A stretch of 7,353 bases of DNA from Thomasclavelia sp. (GCA_020024765.1 JAHHTG010000054.1:1-7353); one strand, 5' to 3'; positions 1 through 7,050 are shown, counted from the stretch's first letter. Notes: a model not told the origin generated them from the sequence alone. A program made the numbers and translations.

Positions 1-1987
1 ATCTAAATCAAAAACCATCGAAAAATACTTAGGTGAGGATTATAAAGTTTTATCATCCAAAGGCCATATTCGTGACTTAGCTATTAAAGGTAAGGGCGGA
101 CTTGGAGTAGATATTGAAAATAATTTTGAACCAACTTATGTTGTTTCTAAGGATAAAAAAGATGTCGTTAAGACCTTAAAAGCCGAAGCTAAAAAGGCTG
201 ATCAAGTTTTACTTGCAACCGACCCGGATCGTGAAGGGGAGGCGATTTCTTGGCATTTAGCTCAAGAACTTGGATTAGACTTAGAAGAAAATAATCGTAT
301 TGTCTTTAACGAAATTACGAAGAATGCTGTTTTAAATGCGATTGATAAACCGCGCCAAATCGATTTAGGCTTAGTTAAGTCTCAAGAAACACGTCGTATC
401 TTAGACCGAATTATTGGTTTTAAGTTATCAAAGTTATTACAAGTTAAGATTAAATCTAAATCAGCTGGACGTGTTCAATCAATTGCTCTACGCATGATTT
501 GCGATAAAGAAAAAGAAATTTTAGCATTTAAACCACAAGAGTATTGGACAGTCAAGGCAAATTTACTCGCTGGTAAAAAGACTTTAGAAGCTTCTCTTGT
601 CAAGGTAGATGGCAAGAAGGCTGATATTAAAAATGAAGAAGAGGCAACGGCTATTGTTGAAAGAGCAGTAGCGCCGTTTATTGTTGATAAAGTTACGAAG
701 TCAACTAAGAAACGCGCAGCGCGTTTACCTTTTATTACTTCAACATTGCAACAAGAAGCATCTTCAAAACTTGGCTTCGGTGCTAAGAAGACTATGATGC
801 TTGCACAAATGCTTTATGAAGGTATTAATATCGGTAGCGAAACAGCTGGTTTGATTACGTATATGCGTACCGACTCAACTCGTTTATCAAAAGAATTTGT
901 CGCAAAAGCTTATGATTTAATTGAAAGTGAATATGGTCAAGAGTACAAAGGCTTCTATCGCGTTAAAAACGATGAAAATTCTCAAGATGCCCATGAAGCC
1001 ATCCGTCCTACAAACCTTGATAATACACCGGAAAAGGTTAAGGAATATTTAACTAATGATCAATATAAATTATATAAGTTCATTTATTATCGTGCTTTAG
1101 CTTCATTGATGGCAGATGCCAAGACTGCTACAACAACTTATTCAATCGTGACTAATGATTTATTATTCCAAATCAGTGGTTCAGTTTTAACTTTTGATGG
1201 TTATTTAAAAGTTTATAAAGATTATGATTCAAGTAAAGATGTTATTATTCCAGAATTAAAAGAAGGCCAAGAATTAAACCTTAAAGAGATTCTTAAGGAA
1301 CAACATTTTACTGAAGCTCCAAGTCGTTATACTGAAGCGAAGTTAATTAAAGCTCTTGAAGAAGAGGGTGTTGGTCGTCCATCAACTTATGCAACTATCA
1401 TTGATACAATTATTAATCGTGGTTATGTTGAACTTAAAAAGGCAAGCGATTCAAGTAAGACTAAGTTTTTCTTTCCAACAGAACAAGGCACTTTAACTGA
1501 TGAAAAGTTACGTGAATATTTCTTGTCAGTCATTAACGTTAAATATACCGCTGAAATGGAAAAACAACTTGATGAAATTGCAGCCAACAAATTAGATAGT
1601 GTTTCTTCTTTAAAGAGTTTCTATGAAGCATTTGAACCATTAATTGAAAATGCTTATGAAAAGATGGAAAAGAAAGAAGCTGAAAAGACTGGCGAAAAAT
1701 GTTCGTTATGTGGTCATGACTTGGTTTATCGTCAAAGTCGTTATGGCAAATTTATTTCATGTTCAAATTATCCTGAATGTAAATATACGCAAAGCATTAA
1801 AAAGGAAAATTATGAAGAACCAGAACACACTGGCCAAATTTGTCCTGAATGTGGTGCGGAATTATTAAAACGTAAATCTAGATATGGTAACTATTTCTTA
1901 GGGTGCTCAAACTATCCAAAGTGTAAACATATTGAGAATATCGAAGGTGAAGAACCTAAATTTAAAAAATGGAGAAAGAAAAAGTAA
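1..1987 (+). CDS. topA: DNA topoisomerase I (type IA), 5' end cut by window
   Basis: Type IA topoisomerase that relaxes negative supercoils by nicking one strand through a 5'-phosphotyrosine link and passing the other strand. The reading frame is open from base 2 (661 residues in the window). It begins at SKSKTIEKYLG, which in the family lies about 10 residues from the N-terminus, so only the start codon and first beta strand are missing. Base 1 would be the third base of the preceding codon, normally the Toprim glutamate. Seen: Toprim acidic motif ATDPDREGE (in-window residues 72-80), SAGRVQS (154-160), and the active-site block GLITYMRTDS with the catalytic Tyr at codon 860-862. The C-terminus carries two C4 zinc ribbons (bases 1700-1780 and 1841-1924), both with the SRYG...CSNYP..C pattern, then a Lys-rich tail. 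The N-terminal part up to the first in-frame ATG (494) is plainly coding and must not be dropped. It is the first visible gene of an operon with trmFO and xerC. Confidence 0.97.
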   Translation, partial: SKSKTIEKYLGEDYKVLSSKGHIRDLAIKGKGGLGVDIENNFEPTYVVSKDKKDVVKTLKAEAKKADQVLLATDPDREGEAISWHLAQELGLDLEENNRIVFNEITKNAVLNAIDKPRQIDLGLVKSQETRRILDRIIGFKLSKLLQVKIKSKSAGRVQSIALRMICDKEKEILAFKPQEYWTVKANLLAGKKTLEASLVKVDGKKADIKNEEEATAIVERAVAPFIVDKVTKSTKKRAARLPFITSTLQQEASSKLGFGAKKTMMLAQMLYEGINIGSETAGLITYMRTDSTRLSKEFVAKAYDLIESEYGQEYKGFYRVKNDENSQDAHEAIRPTNLDNTPEKVKEYLTNDQYKLYKFIYYRALASLMADAKTATTTYSIVTNDLLFQISGSVLTFDGYLKVYKDYDSSKDVIIPELKEGQELNLKEILKEQHFTEAPSRYTEAKLIKALEEEGVGRPSTYATIIDTIINRGYVELKKASDSSKTKFFFPTEQGTLTDEKLREYFLSVINVKYTAEMEKQLDEIAANKLDSVSSLKSFYEAFEPLIENAYEKMEKKEAEKTGEKCSLCGHDLVYRQSRYGKFISCSNYPECKYTQSIKKENYEEPEHTGQICPECGAELLKRKSRYGNYFLGCSNYPKCKHIENIEGEEPKFKKWRKKK

Positions 1988-1988
1988 G

Positions 1989-3290
1989 ATGCAAACAGTA
2001 CGTGTTATCGGAGCCGGCTTAGCAGGAAGCGAAGCTGCGTATCAATTAGCGAACCTAGGCTTTCAAGTTGAGTTATATGAAATGAAAGCCATCAAACATC
2101 ATCCTGCATTTAAAACGGATAAATTTGGTGAACTAATTTGTTCAAATTCTTTACGTAGCGACAATATTGAAAATGCTGTTGGTTTATTAAAAGAAGAAAT
2201 GCGCACTTTGAATTCTTTAATTATGGAAGCCGCTGATGCAACGCGCGTTGATGCTGGATCTTCGCTAGCCGTTGATCGTGAAAGTTTTTCAGCCTATATT
2301 ACAGATAAAGTTAAAAATCATCCAAACATTCATTTGCATGTTGAAGAAGTGGTTGATATTGATACTTCCATTCCTACAATCATTGCCTCAGGTCCATTAA
2401 CTGAAGGGGCTTTATCTCAAAGGATTGCTGAATTAACTCATCAAGATTACTTATATTTCTTTGATGCAGTTTCTCCAATCATCGAAAAAGATTCAATCGA
2501 TTTTAGTAGTGCATACTATAAATCAAGATGGGATGATGAAGGTGAAGGTGACTACATTAACTGCCCAATGACTCGCGATGAATTCTTTAATTTTTATAAT
2601 GAGTTAATCCACGCGGAATGTATTACACCGCATGAGGGAGTTGATGAAATTTTCTTCGAAGGCTGTATGCCTTTTGAAGAAATGGCACGTCGTGGCTTCA
2701 ATACTTTATTGTTCGGGCCAATGAAACCAGTTGGTTTACAACATGAAGGCAAAAAACCATTCGCTGTCGTGCAATTAAGACAAGATAATGCAGTTAAAAC
2801 TTTATATAATATCGTTGGTTTCCAAACTCATTTAACTTATGGCGAACAAAAACGAATTTTGAGTATGGTTCCAGCTTTAAAGAATTGCCATATTGTGCGT
2901 TATGGCGTTATGCATCGTAATACTTATATCAATTCACCACGAGTTTTAAACAATCACTATCAAATGCGTGAATATCCAAATATCTTCTTTGCTGGTCAAA
3001 TTAGTGGTGTTGAAGGATATGTGGAAAGTGCTGGTAGTGGCTTATATGCAGCGCTATCACTTGCGATGTATCTCAATGGTGGTATTGACTATGATCTAAA
3101 TAGTGATTGTATGATGGGTGCAATGGCGAATTATATCAGTGATGAACATATCGAAAAACTTGTTCCAATGAATGCTAATTTTGGTATATTTAAAACTGAT
3201 GTACAAGTCAATAAGAAAGAAAAACGCCAAATGTATGTTAAAATAGCCTTAGACAATATTCAAAAGTTTAAGGAACATATTTATGGATAA
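1989..3290 (+). CDS. trmFO: Methylenetetrahydrofolate-tRNA (uracil-5-)-methyltransferase TrmFO
   Basis: Folate- and FAD-dependent enzyme that makes 5-methyluridine at position 54 in the tRNA T loop, taking its carbon from methylenetetrahydrofolate rather than SAM. The product is 433 residues, close to the family norm of about 435. Seen: N-terminal FAD-binding GAGLAGSEAA (residues 8-17), CSNSLRSD with Cys51 (equivalent to the catalytic Cys53 known in Bacillus subtilis), ASSL/AVDRE-type motif SSLAVDRESFS (91-101), FFEGCMPFEEMA with Cys226 (same number as the B. subtilis catalytic Cys), and the C-terminal flavin-contacting GQISGVEGYVESAGSGL. The ATG at 1989 is chosen because it puts the Rossmann strand at residue 3. 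An upstream in-frame ATG at 1932 would add 19 Lys-rich residues read out of frame from the topA end. The only Shine-Dalgarno candidate, GGAG at 1971-1974, is rather far (14 bases), and the start lies 1 base after the topA stop, so translational coupling to topA is likely. Confidence 0.97.
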   Translation: MQTVRVIGAGLAGSEAAYQLANLGFQVELYEMKAIKHHPAFKTDKFGELICSNSLRSDNIENAVGLLKEEMRTLNSLIMEAADATRVDAGSSLAVDRESFSAYITDKVKNHPNIHLHVEEVVDIDTSIPTIIASGPLTEGALSQRIAELTHQDYLYFFDAVSPIIEKDSIDFSSAYYKSRWDDEGEGDYINCPMTRDEFFNFYNELIHAECITPHEGVDEIFFEGCMPFEEMARRGFNTLLFGPMKPVGLQHEGKKPFAVVQLRQDNAVKTLYNIVGFQTHLTYGEQKRILSMVPALKNCHIVRYGVMHRNTYINSPRVLNNHYQMREYPNIFFAGQISGVEGYVESAGSGLYAALSLAMYLNGGIDYDLNSDCMMGAMANYISDEHIEKLVPMNANFGIFKTDVQVNKKEKRQMYVKIALDNIQKFKEHIYG

Positions 3291-4188
3291 ACTATTAGAT
3301 GACTATTTGCTTTATTTAAGTAATCGTCGTTCTGGATCAAAATATACAAGCGAGAGTTATTGTCGAGATATCTCTCGCTTTCTTGATTTTTTAGAAGAAC
3401 GTAAAATTGATGACTTAAATCAAGTTGACAAAGAAATTGTATATGAATACGTATCTGTGCTAAAAAAAGGTGAGCTAACCGCAAAAAAGATCAGTGAAAC
3501 AAGTTTTGCACGTGCAATGTCAGCACTTCGTTCTTTCTTTAATTATTTAAATGTTGTTGATGTTGTGAAGACGAATCCTTTTAAACTTGTGCATCAGACT
3601 AAGAAATCTCAAAAGCTTCCGGATGTTTTGACATTTGATCAAATTGAACGTCTTTTTGATAGTTTTAATTTAGAGAATCCTGTAGAACTTCGAGATCGAA
3701 CTATTTTAGAAACTATTTATGCCTGTGGACTACGTATCTCTGAGGCAACAAATATTTATGTTGATGATTTAGATTTGAATGAAATGGTGCTTAAGGTTTT
3801 GGGTAAAGGTAGCAAAGAACGATATATTCCATTTTATCCAAGACTGCGAACTTTGATTAAAAGATATTTAAAAGAATATCGTAGTCAATTTACAACTGAT
3901 AATGGTCCCTTATTTTTAAACCAAAGAGGTCATGCCATTAGTATTAGATATGTACAAAAGATGTTGGCTCAGCAAGGTGTAAAAGCTAATTTACCACTAA
4001 ACATTCATCCTCATTTATTGCGTCATAGTTTTGCAACACATCTTTTGGATAATGGTGCAGACTTGAGAGTTGTACAAACTTTGTTGGGTCATGAGAATCT
4101 TTCGACGACCCAAATTTATACCCATTTAACGACGGAGCGCTTGAAAAAAGTTGTAAATGAGGCTCATCCTCATAAAAAGATTCAATAA
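3283..4188 (+). CDS. xerC: Tyrosine recombinase XerC (CodV)
   Basis: Site-specific tyrosine recombinase of 301 residues, the usual Xer length. With XerD it resolves chromosome dimers at dif. Seen: N-terminal SAM-like core-binding domain (about 1-100) with a RAMSALRSFFNYL helix, then the catalytic domain with the full set of active residues: Arg151 (CGLRISEA), Lys175 (LGKGSKERYIPF), His244 and Arg247 (HPHLLRHSFATHLL), His270 (LLGHENLSTTQIYTH) and the nucleophile Tyr279. The start overlaps the trmFO stop in ATGGATAA, with AAGGA at 3270-3274 eight bases upstream, so it is co-transcribed and probably coupled to trmFO. XerC and XerD are hard to tell apart from sequence alone. I choose XerC because the position after topA-trmFO is that of codV in Bacillus. 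It looks like a host core gene, not a phage or transposon integrase. Confidence 0.92.
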   Translation: MDKLLDDYLLYLSNRRSGSKYTSESYCRDISRFLDFLEERKIDDLNQVDKEIVYEYVSVLKKGELTAKKISETSFARAMSALRSFFNYLNVVDVVKTNPFKLVHQTKKSQKLPDVLTFDQIERLFDSFNLENPVELRDRTILETIYACGLRISEATNIYVDDLDLNEMVLKVLGKGSKERYIPFYPRLRTLIKRYLKEYRSQFTTDNGPLFLNQRGHAISIRYVQKMLAQQGVKANLPLNIHPHLLRHSFATHLLDNGADLRVVQTLLGHENLSTTQIYTHLTTERLKKVVNEAHPHKKIQ

Positions 4189-4210
4189 GTAAGCGTTTTC
4201 TTAGTTTTTT

Positions 4211-4222
4211 TGATATTATAAT
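4211..4222 (+). promoter_or_regulatory. Probable promoter -10 region for the pyrophosphatase gene
   Basis: The 73-base gap between xerC and the next gene holds a perfect TATAAT at 4217-4222, overlapped by an extended -10 alternative, TGATATTAT, at 4211-4219. No good -35 is seen at the right distance; TTTTCT at 4196-4201 is a weak match with a short 15-base spacer. A start near 4229 would give a leader of about 33 bases, ending in AAGGAG (4251-4256), five bases from the ATG. No convincing terminator precedes it, so read-through from the topA-trmFO-xerC transcript is also possible. Confidence 0.55.
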
Positions 4223-4261
4223 AAAAGAAGTTTATTTTTTGAAACAATAGAAGGAGATTGT

Positions 4262-5896
4262 ATGAGCGATAAGATTTATATTATTGGACATAAGAATCCA
4301 GATACCGATGCGATTTCAGCTGCTTTAGCTTATGCTGATGTTAAACGTCAACTAGGCATTGACGCTGAGGCTTGTCGTCTTGGTACTCTAAACGAAGAAA
4401 CTAAATTCGCTACAAGAAAATTTAATATCGATGCACCAATGTTGATTACTGATGCACGTTCACAACTATGTGATATAACTTTCGACGAACCAGAAATAAT
4501 CGCATTAACATCTTCATGTAATGCAGCATACAAAAGAATTATTAAAACAAACAACCAAACATTATTCGTTACGGATGATGATCGTAAATTGTTAGGTATC
4601 GTCAGTATTCGCGACTTATCTTCATTGCGCATGAATAGTGTTGCTGAACGTACTGAATTAATGAAGAATACTAATTTAACATTACTTGCTGAAGATTTAG
4701 ATGGTGCAATTATTGTTGACAAAAAAGATTTTAGTTGTAATGGTGTTGTCAATGTTATTGCGTTTGGATCGCATGAAAATATTCATAAAGATGTTGAAGA
4801 CTCAATTTGTATTGTCTTAGATGATGAAAATATGCAAGAAGACTTAATTAAAAGTGGGGCAAGTTGCTTGATTTTAGGTCTAGATACTAAACCTTCGGAT
4901 AAGATTGTCAATCTTGCGAAGGAAAAAGGTGTTGCGATAGTTAGTTCATCTTTAAATCCTACAGAAATTATTCTATTAATTTATGAAGCAATCCCCGTTT
5001 CAACAATTATGACAGAACATGCTGTTTCTTATCTAAATACTGATTATGTTGAAGATGTAGCTGCAAAGATTGCAACAACACGTTTTAGAAGTTACCCAGT
5101 TTTAGATGAAGAGGGTAAATTGTTGGGTTGTATCTCACGTTATCACTTATTCAAGTATAAACGAAAGAGTTTCATTTTAGTCGATCACAGCGCTCGTGTT
5201 CAAAGTATTGATAACTTAGATAAGGCTGAAATTGTTGAAATTATTGACCATCACAATATTGGTGATGTTCAGACAACGCGTCCGATTTATTATCGTAACC
5301 AAAAATGTGGCTGTACATGTACTATCATTTACCAAATTTACTGTGAGAACGGTATTTTACCACCACCTAGTATTGCTGGTATGATGTTAAGTGCCATTAT
5401 TAGTGATACAATGCATTTTAAGTCAAAGACAACAACACCAGTTGATATCGAAGTAGCTCATAAACTCGCAGAGATTGCAGGCGTTGATTGTGATAAATAT
5501 GCTGAAGAATTCTTAGCGGCTTCGGTGAATTTACGCGATGGTAACGCCGAAGATATCATTAATCAAGATTTAAAACGCTATAAGTTTGGAAAATCATTAA
5601 TTGCAGTCGGCCAAACAAACTATAACAATATCGAAGATATTCATACACGTTTGGAAGAATTTGAAGTGATTATGAAACGCGAACAAAAATCCAATAAGTT
5701 TGACTTAATGGTTATGATGTTCACTCATGTTTTGGGTGATGGCACTATGTTTGTATTCTACGGACCATTATCTCCAATGATGTTTGAAATCATTCAAACA
5801 AAGTTCGATGATAATTCTGGCTATGACCACCACATCATGTCTCGTAAACAACAATTAATTCCTGCAATTTCTGAATTAATTCTCGAACGTCAATAA
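4262..5896 (+). CDS. CBS-domain manganese-dependent inorganic pyrophosphatase (family II, with DRTGG domain)
   Basis: Soluble family II pyrophosphatase that hydrolyses PPi to two phosphates, driving biosynthetic reactions such as tRNA charging and polymerisation forward. Its 544 residues are split as follows: N-terminal DHH segment with GHKNPDTDA (metal ligands His10, Asp14, Asp16); first CBS repeat about 62-122; a DRTGG-type domain about 125-245; second CBS repeat about 246-302; DHH continuation with VDHS (Asp308), IDHH (His330, His331) and SDTMHFKSKTTTP (Asp382); then a DHHA2 domain from about 400 with likely substrate Lys438 and SRK at 527-529. All catalytic residues known from B. subtilis PpaC are present, so it should be active. 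In characterised CBS-pyrophosphatases the CBS pair binds adenine nucleotides (AMP/ADP inhibit, ATP activates), and those with a DRTGG insert also respond to diadenosine polyphosphates. That this protein does so is inference. It has its own -10 element, a strong AAGGAG and a terminator. Confidence 0.95.
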   Translation: MSDKIYIIGHKNPDTDAISAALAYADVKRQLGIDAEACRLGTLNEETKFATRKFNIDAPMLITDARSQLCDITFDEPEIIALTSSCNAAYKRIIKTNNQTLFVTDDDRKLLGIVSIRDLSSLRMNSVAERTELMKNTNLTLLAEDLDGAIIVDKKDFSCNGVVNVIAFGSHENIHKDVEDSICIVLDDENMQEDLIKSGASCLILGLDTKPSDKIVNLAKEKGVAIVSSSLNPTEIILLIYEAIPVSTIMTEHAVSYLNTDYVEDVAAKIATTRFRSYPVLDEEGKLLGCISRYHLFKYKRKSFILVDHSARVQSIDNLDKAEIVEIIDHHNIGDVQTTRPIYYRNQKCGCTCTIIYQIYCENGILPPPSIAGMMLSAIISDTMHFKSKTTTPVDIEVAHKLAEIAGVDCDKYAEEFLAASVNLRDGNAEDIINQDLKRYKFGKSLIAVGQTNYNNIEDIHTRLEEFEVIMKREQKSNKFDLMVMMFTHVLGDGTMFVFYGPLSPMMFEIIQTKFDDNSGYDHHIMSRKQQLIPAISELILERQ

Positions 5897-5905
5897 AAAT
5901 TATTT

Positions 5906-5931
5906 AACCCGGTTCAAAAATCGGGTTTTTA
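5906..5931 (+). terminator. Rho-independent terminator after the pyrophosphatase gene
   Basis: AACCCG at 5906-5911 pairs perfectly with CGGGTT at 5922-5927, and a G-U pair (5912/5921) closes an 8-base loop. The stem runs directly into five T residues (5926-5930). It begins 9 bases after the TAA stop and separates the pyrophosphatase transcript from rpsB. The complementary strand also has a T-rich run after the stem, so it could work in both directions, but no gene faces it. Confidence 0.85.
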
Positions 5932-5947
5932 TTATGGAAAAGTCGCT

Positions 5948-5970
5948 AATCCCTATATTTTATGGGGATT
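5948..5970. repeat. 23-base dyad just upstream of the rpsB promoter (operator-like)
   Basis: AATCCC at 5948-5953 is the exact reverse complement of GGGATT at 5965-5970. The inner arms TATA/TATG extend the dyad to ten pairs (one G-T mismatch in DNA, wobble in RNA) around a 3-base TTT centre. It ends 5 bases before the -35 hexamer of the rpsB promoter. No T run follows on either strand, so it does not look like an intrinsic terminator. The position and symmetry suit a binding site for a dimeric regulator, but no regulator can be named. Confidence 0.5.
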
Positions 5971-5975
5971 TCATC

Positions 5976-6004
5976 TTGTATCAATATTTGATATATGCTA
6001 AAAT
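5976..6004 (+). promoter_or_regulatory. Extended -10 promoter for rpsB-tsf
   Basis: TTGTAT at 5976-5981 serves as -35, then a 17-base spacer, then TAAAAT at 5999-6004 (five of six to consensus). TGC stands directly before the -10 hexamer, giving an extended -10 element that can offset the weak last three bases of the -35. Expected transcription start is near G6011, placing it after the pyrophosphatase terminator and leaving a leader of about 108 bases before rpsB. Confidence 0.75.
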
Positions 6005-6010
6005 TTATAA

Positions 6011-6118
6011 GCATTTATATGCACTAACGCACACTATGGATTCACCAATCCGTGCCTCAATTGAGGTCTTGGTGTTGGAAATAGTGGAGGAAGAAACGGA
6101 AAGAGAGGATATATTTAA
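6011..6118 (+). promoter_or_regulatory. Structured 5' leader of rpsB-tsf, candidate S2-responsive element
   Basis: The leader has strong base-pairing potential. The 5' end can form GCAT-TTAT-ATGC (6011-6022). The main element spans 6032-6086: P1 CACTAT/ATAGTG (6032-6037 with 6081-6086), P2 CACCAA/TTGGTG (6043-6048 with 6069-6074) and P3 CCTC/GAGG (6055-6058 with 6063-6066, AATT loop), with asymmetric internal loops between them. A rival hairpin, GGATT-CACC-AATCC (6038-6051), excludes P2 but not P1 or P3. A purine-rich segment follows, with the likely rpsB ribosome binding site GAGG at 6105-6108, 10 bases before the ATG. A GGAGG at 6086-6090 is too far (28 bases) to serve as the site. S2 is known to repress rpsB-tsf through its leader in E. 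coli; that this leader does the same is inference. Confidence 0.55.
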
Positions 6119-7048
6119 ATGACACAACTTGTTTCAATGCGTAAACTATTAGAATCTGGCGTACATTTCGGTCACCAAACTAGAAGATGGGATCCTAAAT
6201 GTAAACCATTTATCTACACTGCCAAGAATGGTATTTACATTATTAACTTAGAAAAGACTCTAGAACAACTAGATGTTGCTTACGCTAAGATGAAAGAAAT
6301 CGCTGAAAATGGCGGTAAAGTATTATTTGTAGGTACTAAGAAACAATCTCAACAAATTATTTTAGACGAAGCTTTACGTTCAGGAAGTTTCTACATCAAC
6401 CAAAGATGGTTAGGTGGTTTATTAACTAACTTCAGAACAATCCAAAAACGTATCAAACGTTTACTTGAAATCGAAGAAATGGAAGCTTCTGGAACAATCA
6501 ATGTATACCCTAAGAAAGAAATCGCTTTAATCCGTAAGGAAGCAGCTAAACTTGAAAACTTCTTAGGCGGTATCAAAGAAATGCGCAAATTACCAGATGC
6601 AATCGTTGTAGTTGATCCAAAAGAAGAACACAACGCTGTAGCTGAAGCTCGTAAATTAAATATCCCTGTATTTGGTTTATGTGATACTAACTGCGATCCA
6701 GCATTAGTAGACTACGCTATTCCTGCAAATGATGACGCTATTAAGTCAATTCGCTTAATGATGTCTTTATTAGCAGATGCTATCGTTGAAACTAAGGGTG
6801 GTATCCTTCAAGATGCTTACCAAGAAGATGAAAATGTAGAAGACATTACTATGGCTGACGTAATCATCAACGTTGAAAAGCATGCTGAAGAACAAGAAAA
6901 ACGTAGAAGACAAAAGATGGAAGAAAGACGTGCTAAGAACAACCAACGTCGTTTCAACTCAGAAAAACGTTTTATCAACCGTAAGGAAAACTCAGCTCCA
7001 AAATCAGAAGCTAAAGTTGAAGAAACTGCAAAGAAAGAAGGAGAATAA
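6119..7048 (+). CDS. rpsB: Ribosomal protein S2 (uS2) with long charged C-terminal extension
   Basis: Small-subunit ribosomal protein that binds late on the 30S near the head-platform junction and is needed for S1 and mRNA docking in bacteria that have it. Seen: N-terminal LLESGVHFGHQTRRWDPK (residues 10-27), KVLFVGTKKQ (67-76), NQRWLGGLLTNF (94-105), and LPDAIVVVDP (158-167), followed by IPVFGLCDTNCDP (182-194), IPANDDAIKSIRL (201-213) and the core end at about residue 228. The 309 residues exceed the usual 240-260. The extra part, from about 230, is acidic first (EDENVED) and then a Lys/Arg/Glu-rich stretch, probably helical (about 253-275), and a polar tail. The ATG at 6119 has GAGG at 6105-6108. 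AAC, ATC, GCT and AGA codons appear more freely than in the upstream genes, as expected for a highly expressed gene. Co-transcribed with tsf, 2 bases downstream. Confidence 0.98.
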   Translation: MTQLVSMRKLLESGVHFGHQTRRWDPKCKPFIYTAKNGIYIINLEKTLEQLDVAYAKMKEIAENGGKVLFVGTKKQSQQIILDEALRSGSFYINQRWLGGLLTNFRTIQKRIKRLLEIEEMEASGTINVYPKKEIALIRKEAAKLENFLGGIKEMRKLPDAIVVVDPKEEHNAVAEARKLNIPVFGLCDTNCDPALVDYAIPANDDAIKSIRLMMSLLADAIVETKGGILQDAYQEDENVEDITMADVIINVEKHAEEQEKRRRQKMEERRAKNNQRRFNSEKRFINRKENSAPKSEAKVEETAKKEGE

Positions 7049-7050
7049 TT

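Noticed and set aside
1644..1868. 74-codon + strand ORF inside topA
   Set aside because: Wholly within the topA zinc ribbon region in another frame, with Lys/Val-rich shadow composition. topA is unmistakable here.
1932..1988. Upstream in-frame ATG extending trmFO by 19 residues
   Set aside because: The added residues are Lys/Asn-rich out-of-frame reading of the topA tail, and the FAD-binding strand in the family begins within a few residues of the N-terminus, as it does from 1989.
4190..4211. Possible terminator after xerC: TAAG/CTTA with a seven-T run
   Set aside because: The stem is only 4 bp and AT-rich (one G-C pair at the loop), too weak to call despite the T run. It could still slow polymerase.
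4348..4752. 134-codon minus-strand ORF inside the pyrophosphatase gene
   Set aside because: Antisense shadow of a well-conserved CDS, with no ribosome binding site or recognisable domain. The other minus-strand ORFs (3281-3484, 6391-6633, 6817-7071, 7011-7277) are rejected for the same reason.
5934..6122. 62-codon + strand ORF between the terminator and rpsB, ending in an ATGA overlap with the rpsB start; its internal ATG at 6036 would give a 28-residue leader peptide
   Set aside because: The first ATG lies in the terminator tail without a ribosome binding site, and the ORF runs through the dyad and promoter. The internal ATG has no Shine-Dalgarno and sits within stem P1. No recognisable protein. 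The 28-codon version remains a faint possibility for coupling to rpsB.
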